Assembly (NCBI RefSeq): GCF_001027925.1
Contig: NZ_LECT01000015.1
Span: 248,001-312,000, forward strand
Source of the DNA: Rhodopirellula islandica
GTDB taxonomy: Bacteria > Planctomycetota > Planctomycetia > Pirellulales > Pirellulaceae
DNA: 64,000 nucleotides
Reading direction: 5' to 3'
In this document: positions 37,436 through 46,847 of the stretch, piece after piece
Layout: each line of letters opens with the position of its first letter
Numbering within the stretch: the first letter of the stretch is position 1
Program-made: the position numbers and the translations under genes
The notes under the pieces: model-generated
The model's database searches: none
Told to the model about the DNA's origin: nothing
The model's input: only the letters and a program-made list of their open reading frames with translations

Positions 37436-39064
37436 TCAATCCCAAACCATCTCGATTCCCGACGTTTTGCTGGCCAAGCGATCAAACAGCTCGCTGGCAA
37501 CAGGTCGGGACAGCATCGGCAGCCGATAGGTGTGATCGGCGGGGCCCGCCGCGGCGGTGTCAATTCGCAACGTCTGCATGTTCCAACGACGATCAAAGGG
37601 ACTCTCCGAACAGCTCACCGATTGAATCCGGTCGTAGAAGGTGCAACTGACCTTTCGGTTCCAAAATCCCTCGCGAATGACGACCCCCTCGCCCGAAGGC
37701 AATTCCGCGAATCCAAAGTGGTGATGCCAGCGATGCGAGGCCCAAATGTTGCATGGGATCAAAACCAATGCAGCCAGCAATCCCAGAGCCAAGGAATACG
37801 GAGAATCCGATACCAGGAAAGCCGCTCCAGCGACGAGGAGACCGATGCCCTGGGCTCGCATCACAGCCTTTCGTCGCATCCGCTTGCGCGCCCGATTGTC
37901 CAGAGACTGCCAAGGCAACGCCGATTCCGACCAATCCAGACCCGGCCGAAGATGTTCGACCAATTCTTCCAAACGTGACTCGGGAATGATCGGAACGAAC
38001 CAACGACGCGTGACCGTCGTCGCGGCGTCCTCGTTTTGTTTGCCAGCCCCACCAGCGGTTTCGATTCGAATCGACGCCAGCTTCATCCACCGCTGCATCG
38101 GTGAGCGATGAATGCTGATCCATTGAATGCGGCGTCGCGGAACCGTGGCCGACACGCGAGTGAGCAAGCCACAGGAAAGCTGCAGGTTTTGGTCACGCAG
38201 TTCCAACCGGTACCCGTAAAACCGCAGCACGTACCAGGCGATCCCGAGCAAACGAATCACCACCAACACGAGCACCAGTGCCCCGATCCAAACCAGCCAT
38301 GATTCCCACCAACTGGACTGCGAGCTTCGGACACTCAGATCACCCGTTGAAATCAGACTCTTTGTGATCCGGCGAGCCAACTCATCGCCACGGCCAAGGA
38401 GTTGCGAAAGAATCCCAATGACAATCCCGACCATCACAAAACCGCGATTGCTGGCCAAACCCGCTAACACCAACCACTTCAAAGGAATGTCCAGCAACGT
38501 CGTGGTCGCCGAAACCGGGGCAGCATCCACGAACGATGGCGTCTCACCCCGTGTGGCCTCCATGGATTCCGATCCTGCCGCCACAGGGTTGCGAGTCGCC
38601 CCGAGGGAAGGCTCCTGCTGCCGAGCTGATTCTATTTGCTCACGCAGCGATTCGACTTCCCCCAGCGAGAGCACTTTGAGGATCGCTTCGGGTTCCGTGC
38701 CGCTAGCCGTTTCGACGCGAACTTCTGCAACCCCCAGCATCCGGTGGAACAAATTCTGAACCAAGTCCACATTCTGAATTCGCGCGACAGGAACGTTTCG
38801 CCGGGACTTGAAGATCACGCCGGACGTCACGATCAATTCACCGTCCGCCAGTTGGTAGCGATAAAACCAATAGCGAACCAATCCGATCATCGCGAACCCT
38901 GCGACCATCACCGCAAAAAAACCAAACGCGCCCCAGCCCCCCAGCCAACTCGATCGGGCGGCGTTCCAAGCCACCAGGACGACTGGAAGGATCGTGCGTT
39001 TCAAAACCGCAAAGGCTTGGAAGACGATCGAAATCGGATGCAGCGGTTTCGGTTCCGAGTTCAT
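37436..39064 (-). CDS. Multi-domain bacterial PH-domain membrane protein (YdbT-like)
   Basis: The 542-residue membrane protein has several hydrophobic pairs (about 20-65, 195-225, 255-285, 410-440), each followed by a bPH2 (DUF304) domain. Each domain is recognised by phrases such as YQLADGELIVTSGVIFKSRRNVPVARIQNVD, YRLELRDQNLQLSCGLL with RRRIQWISIHRSPMQRW, and EGVVIREGFWNRKVSCTFYDRIQSV, read here in parts. This is the YdbT layout. In Bacillus, YdbS/YdbT protect against amylocyclicin-type peptides. Its ATG overlaps the stop of the YdbS-like gene by four bases. Confidence 0.87.
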   Translation of the reverse strand: MNSEPKPLHPISIVFQAFAVLKRTILPVVLVAWNAARSSWLGGWGAFGFFAVMVAGFAMIGLVRYWFYRYQLADGELIVTSGVIFKSRRNVPVARIQNVDLVQNLFHRMLGVAEVRVETASGTEPEAILKVLSLGEVESLREQIESARQQEPSLGATRNPVAAGSESMEATRGETPSFVDAAPVSATTTLLDIPLKWLVLAGLASNRGFVMVGIVIGILSQLLGRGDELARRITKSLISTGDLSVRSSQSSWWESWLVWIGALVLVLVVIRLLGIAWYVLRFYGYRLELRDQNLQLSCGLLTRVSATVPRRRIQWISIHRSPMQRWMKLASIRIETAGGAGKQNEDAATTVTRRWFVPIIPESRLEELVEHLRPGLDWSESALPWQSLDNRARKRMRRKAVMRAQGIGLLVAGAAFLVSDSPYSLALGLLAALVLIPCNIWASHRWHHHFGFAELPSGEGVVIREGFWNRKVSCTFYDRIQSVSCSESPFDRRWNMQTLRIDTAAAGPADHTYRLPMLSRPVASELFDRLASKTSGIEMVWD

Positions 39065-39690
39065 GCCGTCACCGATCGTTCAGACGCGACACTCATTTCC
39101 CCGCGACCACTCGTCAAGGCATCTCGCAATTGTTCGGCGGTTTCGAAGTTCAAATTCTCAAGCTGAATCGATGAGTCCTTGGTCCCCGCAGTGTGAATGA
39201 CCAGCGTCGCCAACGAATACATCCTCTGCAGAGGCCCCTGCTCGATGTCGCTGTGCTGCATTCGCGAATGTGGGATCACGATTCGATGTCGCCACCAAAC
39301 GCCTCGGCGAATTTCCAAACCATGTTCGTTGATCCGCCAAGATGCACACTGGTGAGCCGCTTGGGGATAGAACCAACCGCCGTAGACGACCGCACCTAAA
39401 AGCAGCAGACAACCAGCCGCAGCCCATCCCAAAACTTCCAGCGTTGCCTCGGCGACGAACAAAGGAAAAACCATCCCGATGAGACAAACCACCACAACAA
39501 TCGCAATGAAAATGCCTCCCACGAATCGATCCAAACGCAATGCCTCGATGGGCAACGATTGAAACCCCCGTTCATCGCCTGATCGCAACTCGGGTTCGCT
39601 GGCAGGCTGATGATCCGCGGTTGGAATCAGCACAGGTTCGACCTCCCCGATCGCCTCTTCATTCTCATTCGGTGCGGGCTCGGTGTTCAT
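39061..39690 (-). CDS. Bacterial PH-domain membrane protein (YdbS-like)
   Basis: Start MNTEPAPNENEE at 39690 gives 209 residues. The upstream TTG- or ATG-like starts to 39723 are less likely. An acidic, Pro-rich N-terminus of about 65 residues is followed by two membrane helices and one bPH2 domain (INEHGLEIRRGVWWRH, HSRMQHSDIEQGPLQR). Partner of the YdbT-like gene with an ATGA overlap. Both belong to a short leftward operon divergent from the DUF1592 gene. Confidence 0.86.
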   Translation of the reverse strand: MNTEPAPNENEEAIGEVEPVLIPTADHQPASEPELRSGDERGFQSLPIEALRLDRFVGGIFIAIVVVVCLIGMVFPLFVAEATLEVLGWAAAGCLLLLGAVVYGGWFYPQAAHQCASWRINEHGLEIRRGVWWRHRIVIPHSRMQHSDIEQGPLQRMYSLATLVIHTAGTKDSSIQLENLNFETAEQLRDALTSGRGEMSVASERSVTA

Positions 39691-39808
39691 CAATCTATTC
39701 ACTTTCGGGGGGGTGCGACACATTCAAAGCGATGCGAGGCATTGATTTCGTGGCCTGCAGTCGAAGCGAACGTTCAGCGGTTTCTCGCGGGTTCCGGCTT
39801 GATTCAAG

Positions 39809-39837
39809 TTGGAGGATGGGACCAAATTGGGTAGACT
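39809..39837 (+). promoter_or_regulatory. Candidate sigma-70-type promoter for the DUF1592/DUF1552 pair
   Basis: TTGGAG (39809-39814) and TAGACT (39832-39837) are 17 bases apart, about 73 bases before the ATG. TAGACTGAAGCTCCC closely matches TAGACTGTAGCTTCC before purF. Confidence 0.4.
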
Positions 39838-39909
39838 GAAGCTCCCACCTGCGGACAATTCCACTTTGCCTGCGCAATTCCCCACCTCAAGCCGTTCGAG
39901 CATCCTTTG

Positions 39910-41856
39910 ATGTTCCCAGCGATCTCGCTTCTCCGTACTCCACTGTGCTGCGCCGTTTTTCTCGCGGTCGTCTCGGTGCCAACGCTCTCGTTCTCGGACG
40001 ATGATCCGTTCGCCAAATGGCGAAAACACTACCAAGAGGCAATCTATCCGATTTTGGATCAGGCCTGTTCCGAGTGCCATCGGGGCGCAGACTCGGAAGG
40101 TTTTGACATGGATCAATTCGGTGCAGCAAAAGATCTGCAGAAGAACGCGACGGTTTGGGAAGAAGTCGCCAAGCGAGTTCGGCTGAATGAGATGCCGCCC
40201 GAAGGCAGCCCGCAACTCAACGACCAGCAAAAGGCACTTGTTCACCGCTGGTTTGATTCGCGACCGGATGACAACGAGTGTGCCAAGTTGGCCAACGAAG
40301 AAACTCAGGCTTGGTACCGCGGCGTCGTGATGAGCCGTCGTTTGACGCGAACCGAATATCTCAACGCAATCCGTGACTTGGTCAGAATGCCAGTCGATGA
40401 GTCGTTGGAGGTTCCTTCGGATGGTTCGGGCGGCGAAGGGTTTGACACCGCCGGCGATGCGCTCTTCACATCAGCTTTGCACATCGAACAGTACCTCGCC
40501 GTTTCCAACCAAGTCATCCAAGACGCCATGCAATCGGGCGGCGACACTTCGCTGGCCAGCCGTCTGCTGAACACCGTTTCGAACGAAGGTGACGCTCGGG
40601 AAGCAATGGAGCAGTTCGCCCGGCGAGCATGGCGACGGCCCGTCGAGACTTCGGAGGTCGATCGATTGACGACGCTGATGAATGCCTCCCAGCAATCTGG
40701 GCTCTCGATTCGCGAAGCCACGGCGGATGCTTTCAAAGCCATCCTCGTATCACCCAACTTTTTGTTCGTGGTCGAAACGGAATCCGAAGCCGGTGGCGTG
40801 CAACCGTTGACGCCGCATCAACTGGCCACGCGGTTGGCTTTGTTTTTGTGGTCGTCTGTCCCCGATGAAACATTGATGAAGGCTGCGGACGCCAATGAAC
40901 TGGCAACGGACGAACAGATCCTCACTCAGATGCACCGGATGCTCGCCGATGGACGCTCGCGAGCCCTGGGCGAAAACTTTGGTTTGCAATGGTTGGGGCT
41001 TTCGCAATTCGAAGGCGAATCCAAACCGGACGCGAACTTGTTCCCGGACTTCGACGAACGCTTGGCCGCCGCGATGCGAGAAGAAGCCGTGCGAACGGTC
41101 TGGAATGTGTTTCGTGATGATCGGCCGCTGATGGAATTGATTGACGCAGACTCCATTCATGCCAATGCAACCCTCGCGTCCTACTACGGACTGGATGTTT
41201 CCGATCCAGAGCTGAAGCAGACCGATGACTCAGAGACCTGGCAACGCATCCCACTGACCGATCGTCGGCGAGGCGGCGTGATCACGCTTGCCGCTGTGCT
41301 GACCCGATCGTCCTACGGTCATCGCACCAGCCCCGTGCTGCGTGGTCGCTGGGTTCTGGAAGAGGTGTTGGGCGGGCGCGTGCCACCTCCGCCACCAGGC
41401 GTGCCAGCACTGGAAGAAGCAGAAGCGGACCACGCCGCGACGCTTCGAGAACAACTGGAAATCCACCGCAAGAACCCTCAATGCGCGGCGTGTCACAACC
41501 GCATGGATCCGATTGGTTTTGGGTTGGAAAACTTCGATGCCATCGGGCGTTGGCGGACCGAGCAAGACGGTCTCGCCATCGACTCCAGTGGGAAACTGCC
41601 ATCGGGGGAAACGTTCTCCGGCCCCGAGGAACTGAAGCAACTGCTGCTGCGGCGAAGCGGAGAATTCAAGAAGCACTTTGTCAAAAAGCTGTATGGCTTC
41701 GCTCTCGGACGATCCCTCAACAAATTTGACAACTGCGTGGTCGATGAATGCTTGGAAGCACTCGACGAAAACGATCAACGCGCCACCGTGGTGCTGGAAA
41801 CGATTGTGACCAGCTACCCATTCCGAAACCGTTATTTCAAACCCGCCACCCCTTGA
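39910..41856 (+). CDS. DUF1592/DUF1588-type secreted cytochrome
   Basis: The ATG at 39910 starts a signal peptide (to about LSFSDD) on a 648-residue protein. A first c-type heme site CSECH (53-57) lies in the N-terminal PSD1-like part. The DUF1587/1592/1588/1585 series follows: [34 protein letters not shown]-like text and [27 protein letters not shown] in parts. A second heme site is [19 protein letters not shown]. These proteins are abundant in planctomycetes and always pair with DUF1552. Their role, presumably periplasmic oxidation, is unknown. Confidence 0.92.
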   Translation: MFPAISLLRTPLCCAVFLAVVSVPTLSFSDDDPFAKWRKHYQEAIYPILDQACSECHRGADSEGFDMDQFGAAKDLQKNATVWEEVAKRVRLNEMPPEGSPQLNDQQKALVHRWFDSRPDDNECAKLANEETQAWYRGVVMSRRLTRTEYLNAIRDLVRMPVDESLEVPSDGSGGEGFDTAGDALFTSALHIEQYLAVSNQVIQDAMQSGGDTSLASRLLNTVSNEGDAREAMEQFARRAWRRPVETSEVDRLTTLMNASQQSGLSIREATADAFKAILVSPNFLFVVETESEAGGVQPLTPHQLATRLALFLWSSVPDETLMKAADANELATDEQILTQMHRMLADGRSRALGENFGLQWLGLSQFEGESKPDANLFPDFDERLAAAMREEAVRTVWNVFRDDRPLMELIDADSIHANATLASYYGLDVSDPELKQTDDSETWQRIPLTDRRRGGVITLAAVLTRSSYGHRTSPVLRGRWVLEEVLGGRVPPPPPGVPALEEAEADHAATLREQLEIHRKNPQCAACHNRMDPIGFGLENFDAIGRWRTEQDGLAIDSSGKLPSGETFSGPEELKQLLLRRSGEFKKHFVKKLYGFALGRSLNKFDNCVVDECLEALDENDQRATVVLETIVTSYPFRNRYFKPATP

Positions 41857-41873
41857 GCCCTTTTAGGTTGATC

Positions 41874-43268
41874 ATGCAAACGCCTATTCCTCGTCGTCGC
41901 TTTTTGCGTGGCAGCGGAGCCGTGCTGGGTTTGCCTTGGATGGCATCCATGGCAAAAACCATGGCTGGTCCTCGGCCCCAAGATTCGAGTTCAGCCGGCC
42001 GTTCCGGTGACGAACCGCAACCGCCGCTTCGCACTGCATTTCTGTACTTCCCCAACGGTGTTTGGGAAAAGGACTGGGTGCCTGGAACCGAAGGAGCCGA
42101 CTACGAGTTGTCACCGTCACTTGAACCGCTGGCGGACTTGAAAGATGACTTCCTGGTGTTGTCAGGGCTCGACAAAAAACACTCGCACGGCGGCGATGGG
42201 CACTACGCCAAAACGGCCAATTACCTGACTGGCATGCCGGTTGCCAAAACGACCGGAAAAGACATCAGCAGCGGTGGTGTTTCCATCGACCAATTGATCG
42301 CTGCCAAAGTCGGCAATCAGACACCGTTGCCCTCATTGGAATTAGGCATCGACCCGGTGATCAGCGGTATCGACAGCAACGTTGGCTACACCCGTTTGTA
42401 TGGCTCGCACATTTCGTGGCAGTCACCGACTCGCCCCGTCGCGAAAGCCATCAACCCGCGAGTCGTCTACGAACGTTTGTTTGGCAAGCGAATGAAGACG
42501 AGCACCCCCGAGGCTCGTTCCTACCAGAACCTGCTGGACTACGTTTTGGAGGACGCCCACCGCGTCCGTAGCAAACTCAGCCGTGACGACCAATTCAAGA
42601 TGGACGAGTACCTCGACTCCGTCCGCGAAGTGGAAAAGCGAATTGAATTTGCCACGCGTGACCAAAGTCATCGCGAACGTTACGAAGCCGAACGAGATCG
42701 CATCGCTGACGGGCACGCAATGGAGATTCCCGAAACGGGAACGCCGGGTGACTTCCGCGAGCACATCGATCTGATGCTGGACATGATGGTGCTCGCTTTC
42801 CAAACCGATTCGACTCGCGTCGCGTCGTTCATGTTCGCCAACGACGTGTCAGGCCGTTCGTTCAGCTTCCTCGACGGAGTCAATGGCGGGCACCATGAGC
42901 TTTCGCACCACGAGAACAAAGAGGAAAAGATCGCTCAGTACCAACTCATCAACCGTTGGCACACGGAGCAATTCGGCCGCATGCTGCGAAAAATGAAAGC
43001 AATCCAGGAAGGCGATTCGACGCTGCTCGACAACAGCATGATCCTGTTCGGCAGCAGCTTCTCCGACGGCAACCGCCATGACCCTGACAACCTGCCATTG
43101 TTGCTGGCCGGTCGCGGCGGCGGCACGATCCAGCCCGGTCGTCACATCGCTGCCAAAGGCCAAGTCCCCGTCTGCAACTTGTATCTGTCGATGGCCAAAC
43201 GCTACGGATTGGACCTCGAACGATTCGGCGACAGCGAACACGAACTGACCGAACTGGCAGGCGCCTGA
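41874..43268 (+). CDS. DUF1552 family Tat-exported protein
   Basis: The start at 41874 lies 17 bases after the DUF1592 stop and gives 464 residues. The N-terminus PRRRFLRGSGAVLGLPW is a Tat signal, implying export in folded form, perhaps with a cofactor. The rest is one DUF1552 domain with LYFPNGVWEKDWVP, SGLDKKHSHGGDGHY and NNSMILFGSSFSDGN-like segments (DNSMILFGSSFSDGN). It resembles sulfatase/DUF1501-type folds. It is the fixed partner of the upstream cytochrome, and the two are surely co-transcribed. Confidence 0.92.
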   Translation: MQTPIPRRRFLRGSGAVLGLPWMASMAKTMAGPRPQDSSSAGRSGDEPQPPLRTAFLYFPNGVWEKDWVPGTEGADYELSPSLEPLADLKDDFLVLSGLDKKHSHGGDGHYAKTANYLTGMPVAKTTGKDISSGGVSIDQLIAAKVGNQTPLPSLELGIDPVISGIDSNVGYTRLYGSHISWQSPTRPVAKAINPRVVYERLFGKRMKTSTPEARSYQNLLDYVLEDAHRVRSKLSRDDQFKMDEYLDSVREVEKRIEFATRDQSHRERYEAERDRIADGHAMEIPETGTPGDFREHIDLMLDMMVLAFQTDSTRVASFMFANDVSGRSFSFLDGVNGGHHELSHHENKEEKIAQYQLINRWHTEQFGRMLRKMKAIQEGDSTLLDNSMILFGSSFSDGNRHDPDNLPLLLAGRGGGTIQPGRHIAAKGQVPVCNLYLSMAKRYGLDLERFGDSEHELTELAGA

Positions 43269-43283
43269 TTCACCCCCAGCACC

Positions 43284-43891
43284 GTAGCCGGATTCGCCAA
43301 GAATTCGGATGCGTCCCAACTGAAACATCTGAATCCAGCCGAAACCAGCCACATACACTTCCGTAGGCCAGGTCTCACCTGGCAACCAAGCCGATGCTTT
43401 GGAACAAAGCGAGGCGATTTGTCATTCATCCGCGAGTTCGCGAGGCCCCGTCCGATCACCCAGCCAGGTGGAACCTGGCCTACGTCGACTCACCGTCGCC
43501 GCAGTCGCCAAGAATGCGGACGCGTTCCAACAGAAACTGGCGAATCCAGCCACATGCATTCGCGTAGGCCAGGTCTCACCTGGCAACCAAGCCGATGCTT
43601 TGGAACAAAGCGAGACGATTTGCCATTCATCCGCGAGTTCGTGAGGCTCCGTCCGATCACCCAGCCAGGTGGAACCTGGCCTACGTCGACTCACCGTCGC
43701 CGCAGTCGCCAAGAATGCGGACGCGTTCCAACAGAAACAGCCGAAACCAGCCACATACACTTCCGTAGGCCAGGTCTCACCTGGCAACCAAGCCGATGCT
43801 TTGGAACAAAGCGAGGCGATTTGTCATTCATCCGCGAGTTCGCGGAGCTCCGTCCAGTCACCCAGCCAGGTGGAACCTGGCCTACGTCGAC
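43284..43891. repeat. Array A: three tandem 201-bp hairpin repeat units (family A)
   Basis: GTAGGCCAGG begins at 43363, 43564 and 43765, an exact 201-base period. Each unit has a linker (GCCGGATTCGCCAAGAATTC region) and a core of about 128 bases with four small perfect stems: CCAGGTctcACCTGG, GCTTTGgaaCAAAGC, a TCCGCGAgtTCGCGGA-type stem, and CCAGGTggaACCTGG. The two outer stems, GTAGGCCAGGTCTCACCTGG and CCAGGTGGAACCTGGCCTAC, are inverted copies of each other. The array fills the space between two convergent genes. Confidence 0.92.
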
Positions 43892-43901
43892 CAATCTCGA
43901 A

Positions 43902-44810
43902 TCAGGGGGCTCCGTCTTTGGGATCGATCAGACTGCGGAACAACTCGCCATCGACGCTGGACGTGAGGAACTCCGTCGATCCATCCAACCGAGAAAACAG
44001 GGCGCCGCCTGGGTGAGCTGATCCCCAGTTGTCCATGTAACGCGCGCCGGGGCCATCTCGTTCGATCAACAAACCACTTCGAACGGTTCCGTTGCTACCG
44101 CCACTGAAGATCGGTTCGTCGTAATACCAACTCGTTTCCGTTTGAACGGTCGGGTCAAACGCTTTCTCCCCCGTCCCCAACGTGTTGCTCAGTCCGTCTG
44201 CAATCGCACTGAGGCGCTGAGCGTCAGGGAAGTTCAACATCACCCGACGGTTGCCAGCGTAATCTGTCTTGGCCCACGCCCGACCGCCCGCGGAATACCT
44301 GCCATACGAATCATCTCGCGGGACCAGTGGTTCTCCTCGCGAGCGACTGGGGCAACGGAAGAGCGGCCCAGCGGATTCGACCTGAACGTTCTGGTACGCT
44401 TCCCCTTGTTCCAGCGATGGCAGGATCGCATAGGCCCAGCACCCCGTTTGCTGTGTCGGCGAGGCTCCCGGTTGGCCGACTCCCCACCAAAATTGGCGGT
44501 CAACCGCAAAGGTATAGGTGCCAATCCGAATCGGTTTGCCCGACGCTGACACGACGGTGCACTTGCCATCATCACCGCCATTGCTGGGAAGGTACTCATG
44601 CTTGGCAGCGTGCATTTGAATGCCGAGTGCAAGTTGCCGTTGTTGATTCATGCACTGAGTCCGCCGGGCTGACTCACGTGCGTTCTGAACCGCCCCCGTG
44701 AACAACGACACCAGCAACCCTATGATCGCCAATACGATCAACAGTTCGATCAAGGTAAAGCCGCGGCGAACGTTCGTGATGCGTCCCGGTTCGAAATAAG
44801 ATTGGTTCAT
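43902..44810 (-). CDS. DUF1559 family prepilin-like protein
   Basis: The 302-residue protein has a prepilin leader VRRGFTLIELLIVLAIIGLL, then VQNARESARRTQCMNQQRQLALG, the DUF1559 start. It ends with WGSAHPGGALFSRLDGSTEFL in place of the usual HPGG...DGS segment. It is shorter than the copy at 10197. It is the last gene of a leftward cluster, 29 bases after the GT39-like gene, and its stop lies ten bases from repeat array A. Confidence 0.88.
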   Translation of the reverse strand: MNQSYFEPGRITNVRRGFTLIELLIVLAIIGLLVSLFTGAVQNARESARRTQCMNQQRQLALGIQMHAAKHEYLPSNGGDDGKCTVVSASGKPIRIGTYTFAVDRQFWWGVGQPGASPTQQTGCWAYAILPSLEQGEAYQNVQVESAGPLFRCPSRSRGEPLVPRDDSYGRYSAGGRAWAKTDYAGNRRVMLNFPDAQRLSAIADGLSNTLGTGEKAFDPTVQTETSWYYDEPIFSGGSNGTVRSGLLIERDGPGARYMDNWGSAHPGGALFSRLDGSTEFLTSSVDGELFRSLIDPKDGAP

Positions 44811-44839
44811 GGCAAGTCCTATCGGATTGGCGGAACGGA

Positions 44840-46642
44840 TCAGTGGTCGATTCGGAAAAGAAGGTGGCTTGCGCCGATGGATTCAATGGGCTCCGCTGGG
44901 AGCGAGTTCAGAAGACTTGGATTGCGAGAAAGATCTGATTGACTGACGATCAGCCACGGTTGATCATCGTCGTTGTACCGGGCCAACGCTGCAAATTCTG
45001 GATAGGCTTCTCGAACCCCCATGCCGAGCCCTGTGCTGGAAATCAACTTCAGTGGGCGATGCTGTGGATGGGTCGCGACCCAATGAGCGACCAAATCATT
45101 GTCCTGGCCCCAATCGGTGGCGTCATTGAATAGATGCAAGTGCCCCCTGTCGGTCCCACCCGAAACCACATTGAAGGCGCCGAGCCAGTGTGGTGCGATG
45201 CAAATGGATGCAACGCTTGTCGCCATGAGTCCCAGCAGGATCGCAGCGTTGACGCTGCGACCTGTGTTTGAATCATGACAACGTGCCAGCGGTGCCACCA
45301 TCAACAGAAACAGGAAGGGATACAATCGCAGAATGTATCGGTGCTGCTGTGCGAACCCACTTTTGTAGGCGGTGATCTCAACCATTGCGAAAGCGATGCA
45401 GGCGATCACAACCTGATCCAACGAAACGAACCAGCGATGTTGACGATCGAGCGCCCGGCCGACCAGGTAGAGAAGACTGGCGGTGATCGCAACCAGAGTT
45501 CCTGTTGGCAATTTCACCAACATGGAATACAAGTAGAACCACCACCATCCGTGTGTCGTGTTCATCCCTGCGGCGTAGCTAGTGTTTCCTTCACGAAAGT
45601 CACTTTGTTGGCGATCCATGCCGTTGAGATACTGCTCCGGAACAGGACAAGGAATTCGTTCGAACCATGTGTTCGCAAATCGGGGTGCGATTTCACCTTT
45701 GGATTGGCCATACAAGGCATCTTCAGAGAACTTCAATTCTCCAAGCGGCTTTCCGATTCCATCAAAGCCATAGGGCACTGCGATGGTTAGCAGAGCGAGC
45801 ACCACGGCGAAAGACGCCTGACCTACGATGCGAGGTTGCCGAGCATTCCAACATCTCCAAATCACAAACGCGAGATAGATCGGGCACAACAACAATGCAG
45901 TGAATTTACAAGATAGAGCCAGACCAAAAGTCACACCGCCCAACGCTGCATCTTGCCACCGGAGCGATCTGATCCAACGACAGAAGCACAAACTACTCAC
46001 CAGCATCGCTGACGCCACCGCAATGTCATTGGTAATCAGCGAGCCATGAGCCAAGACCTGGGGCTGGAACACCCAGAAACCTGCCGCAACCAGTCCGATG
46101 GCGGGTCCGTATGGCATTGGATTGCTTCGGCTCGACTCATGTGATCTTATCCGGTAAAGGGACCGGCCCCAAAGAAACAGCGCTACCGTTGCAGCAACCG
46201 TGAACAGACCGACAAGAAGTCGTCCCCAAAGGAGGTGTTGCTGAAATTGTCTGGGAGAAGACGCATACAGCTCACGTCCATAGGGAAACTCGCTCCGGAC
46301 AGATGCGCCGCTCAATGCGCCTGACTTCAAGCTGTCGGTCATGTCAAAGGACGGCTCAAAATGCTCCAGTTCTACCCAACACAAGAAGGCTGGCAGAGTT
46401 CCGAGAGCCCGAACCAAAGGTGGATTGACGTTGAACGAGCGCAAATCCCCGTGCAACCAGTACTGAACTCCCGCATAGAAATGCCCATATTCGTCACTGA
46501 CAGGGGAAGACCGACAGGCGTGCCACCCCAATAACGTTGACTGGACCGCTATCAAAGCCACCAGGATTTTCACCTGGTTGTCGCTTACGAACGCTATCGT
46601 GGCAGACCACGACATCCAACAAAGCGGCGTCCTATTCCACAA
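44840..46642 (-). CDS. GT39/PMT-like integral membrane glycosyltransferase
   Basis: The 600-residue protein has about eleven to twelve membrane helices and the GT-C layout: an early periplasmic loop with VSDEYGHFYAG (Asp-Glu acidic pair after TM1) and NPPLVRALGTLPAFL, as in polyprenyl-phosphate-dependent glycosyltransferases of the PMT/ArnT group. A second loop contains GWWWFYLYSMLVKLPTGTL, and the soluble C-terminal part follows. The donor is probably a lipid-linked sugar and the acceptor unknown. The start overlaps the possible 71-aa gene by 11 bases. Confidence 0.75.
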   Translation of the reverse strand: MWNRTPLCWMSWSATIAFVSDNQVKILVALIAVQSTLLGWHACRSSPVSDEYGHFYAGVQYWLHGDLRSFNVNPPLVRALGTLPAFLCWVELEHFEPSFDMTDSLKSGALSGASVRSEFPYGRELYASSPRQFQQHLLWGRLLVGLFTVAATVALFLWGRSLYRIRSHESSRSNPMPYGPAIGLVAAGFWVFQPQVLAHGSLITNDIAVASAMLVSSLCFCRWIRSLRWQDAALGGVTFGLALSCKFTALLLCPIYLAFVIWRCWNARQPRIVGQASFAVVLALLTIAVPYGFDGIGKPLGELKFSEDALYGQSKGEIAPRFANTWFERIPCPVPEQYLNGMDRQQSDFREGNTSYAAGMNTTHGWWWFYLYSMLVKLPTGTLVAITASLLYLVGRALDRQHRWFVSLDQVVIACIAFAMVEITAYKSGFAQQHRYILRLYPFLFLLMVAPLARCHDSNTGRSVNAAILLGLMATSVASICIAPHWLGAFNVVSGGTDRGHLHLFNDATDWGQDNDLVAHWVATHPQHRPLKLISSTGLGMGVREAYPEFAALARYNDDDQPWLIVSQSDLSRNPSLLNSLPAEPIESIGASHLLFRIDH

Positions 46643-46847
46643 AGTCCGCTCCTACCTTCAAGGCTGCCGTCACCGTTTCAGTCTCCAATTTGATTTCTAA
46701 AGGAATTTGCTGAAAGACAAACCCTCTCCGTCGAACGTTGTCGTTGAGTCGGACGCGAAGTGCGAAGTCCGCAATCCCGGAATTCGTCTCCACGTCAACC
46801 AACAGCAAGAAACACCTAGCAAGGAATCTATTTTCCAAAACCGCCAT
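46632..46847 (-). CDS. Possible 71-residue protein between paralogue and GT39-like gene
   Basis: An ATG at 46847 shares its A with the TGA of the upstream gene (TGATG), and the frame runs 71 codons into the next gene's start. The product MAVLENRFLARCFLLLVDVE... has protein-like composition (Leu, Val, Glu, Arg) and no motif. The tight overlaps at both ends favour a real coupled gene, but it has no ribosome-binding site of its own and no known homologue. It could be chance. Confidence 0.35.
   Translation of the reverse strand: MAVLENRFLARCFLLLVDVETNSGIADFALRVRLNDNVRRRGFVFQQIPLEIKLETETVTAALKVGADFVE

Noticed and set aside
43419-44021. Plus-strand frame of 200 codons and minus frame 43422-43787
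   Set aside because: They are read through repeat array A and show the same 67-residue period. The real gene is the antisense DUF1559 frame.
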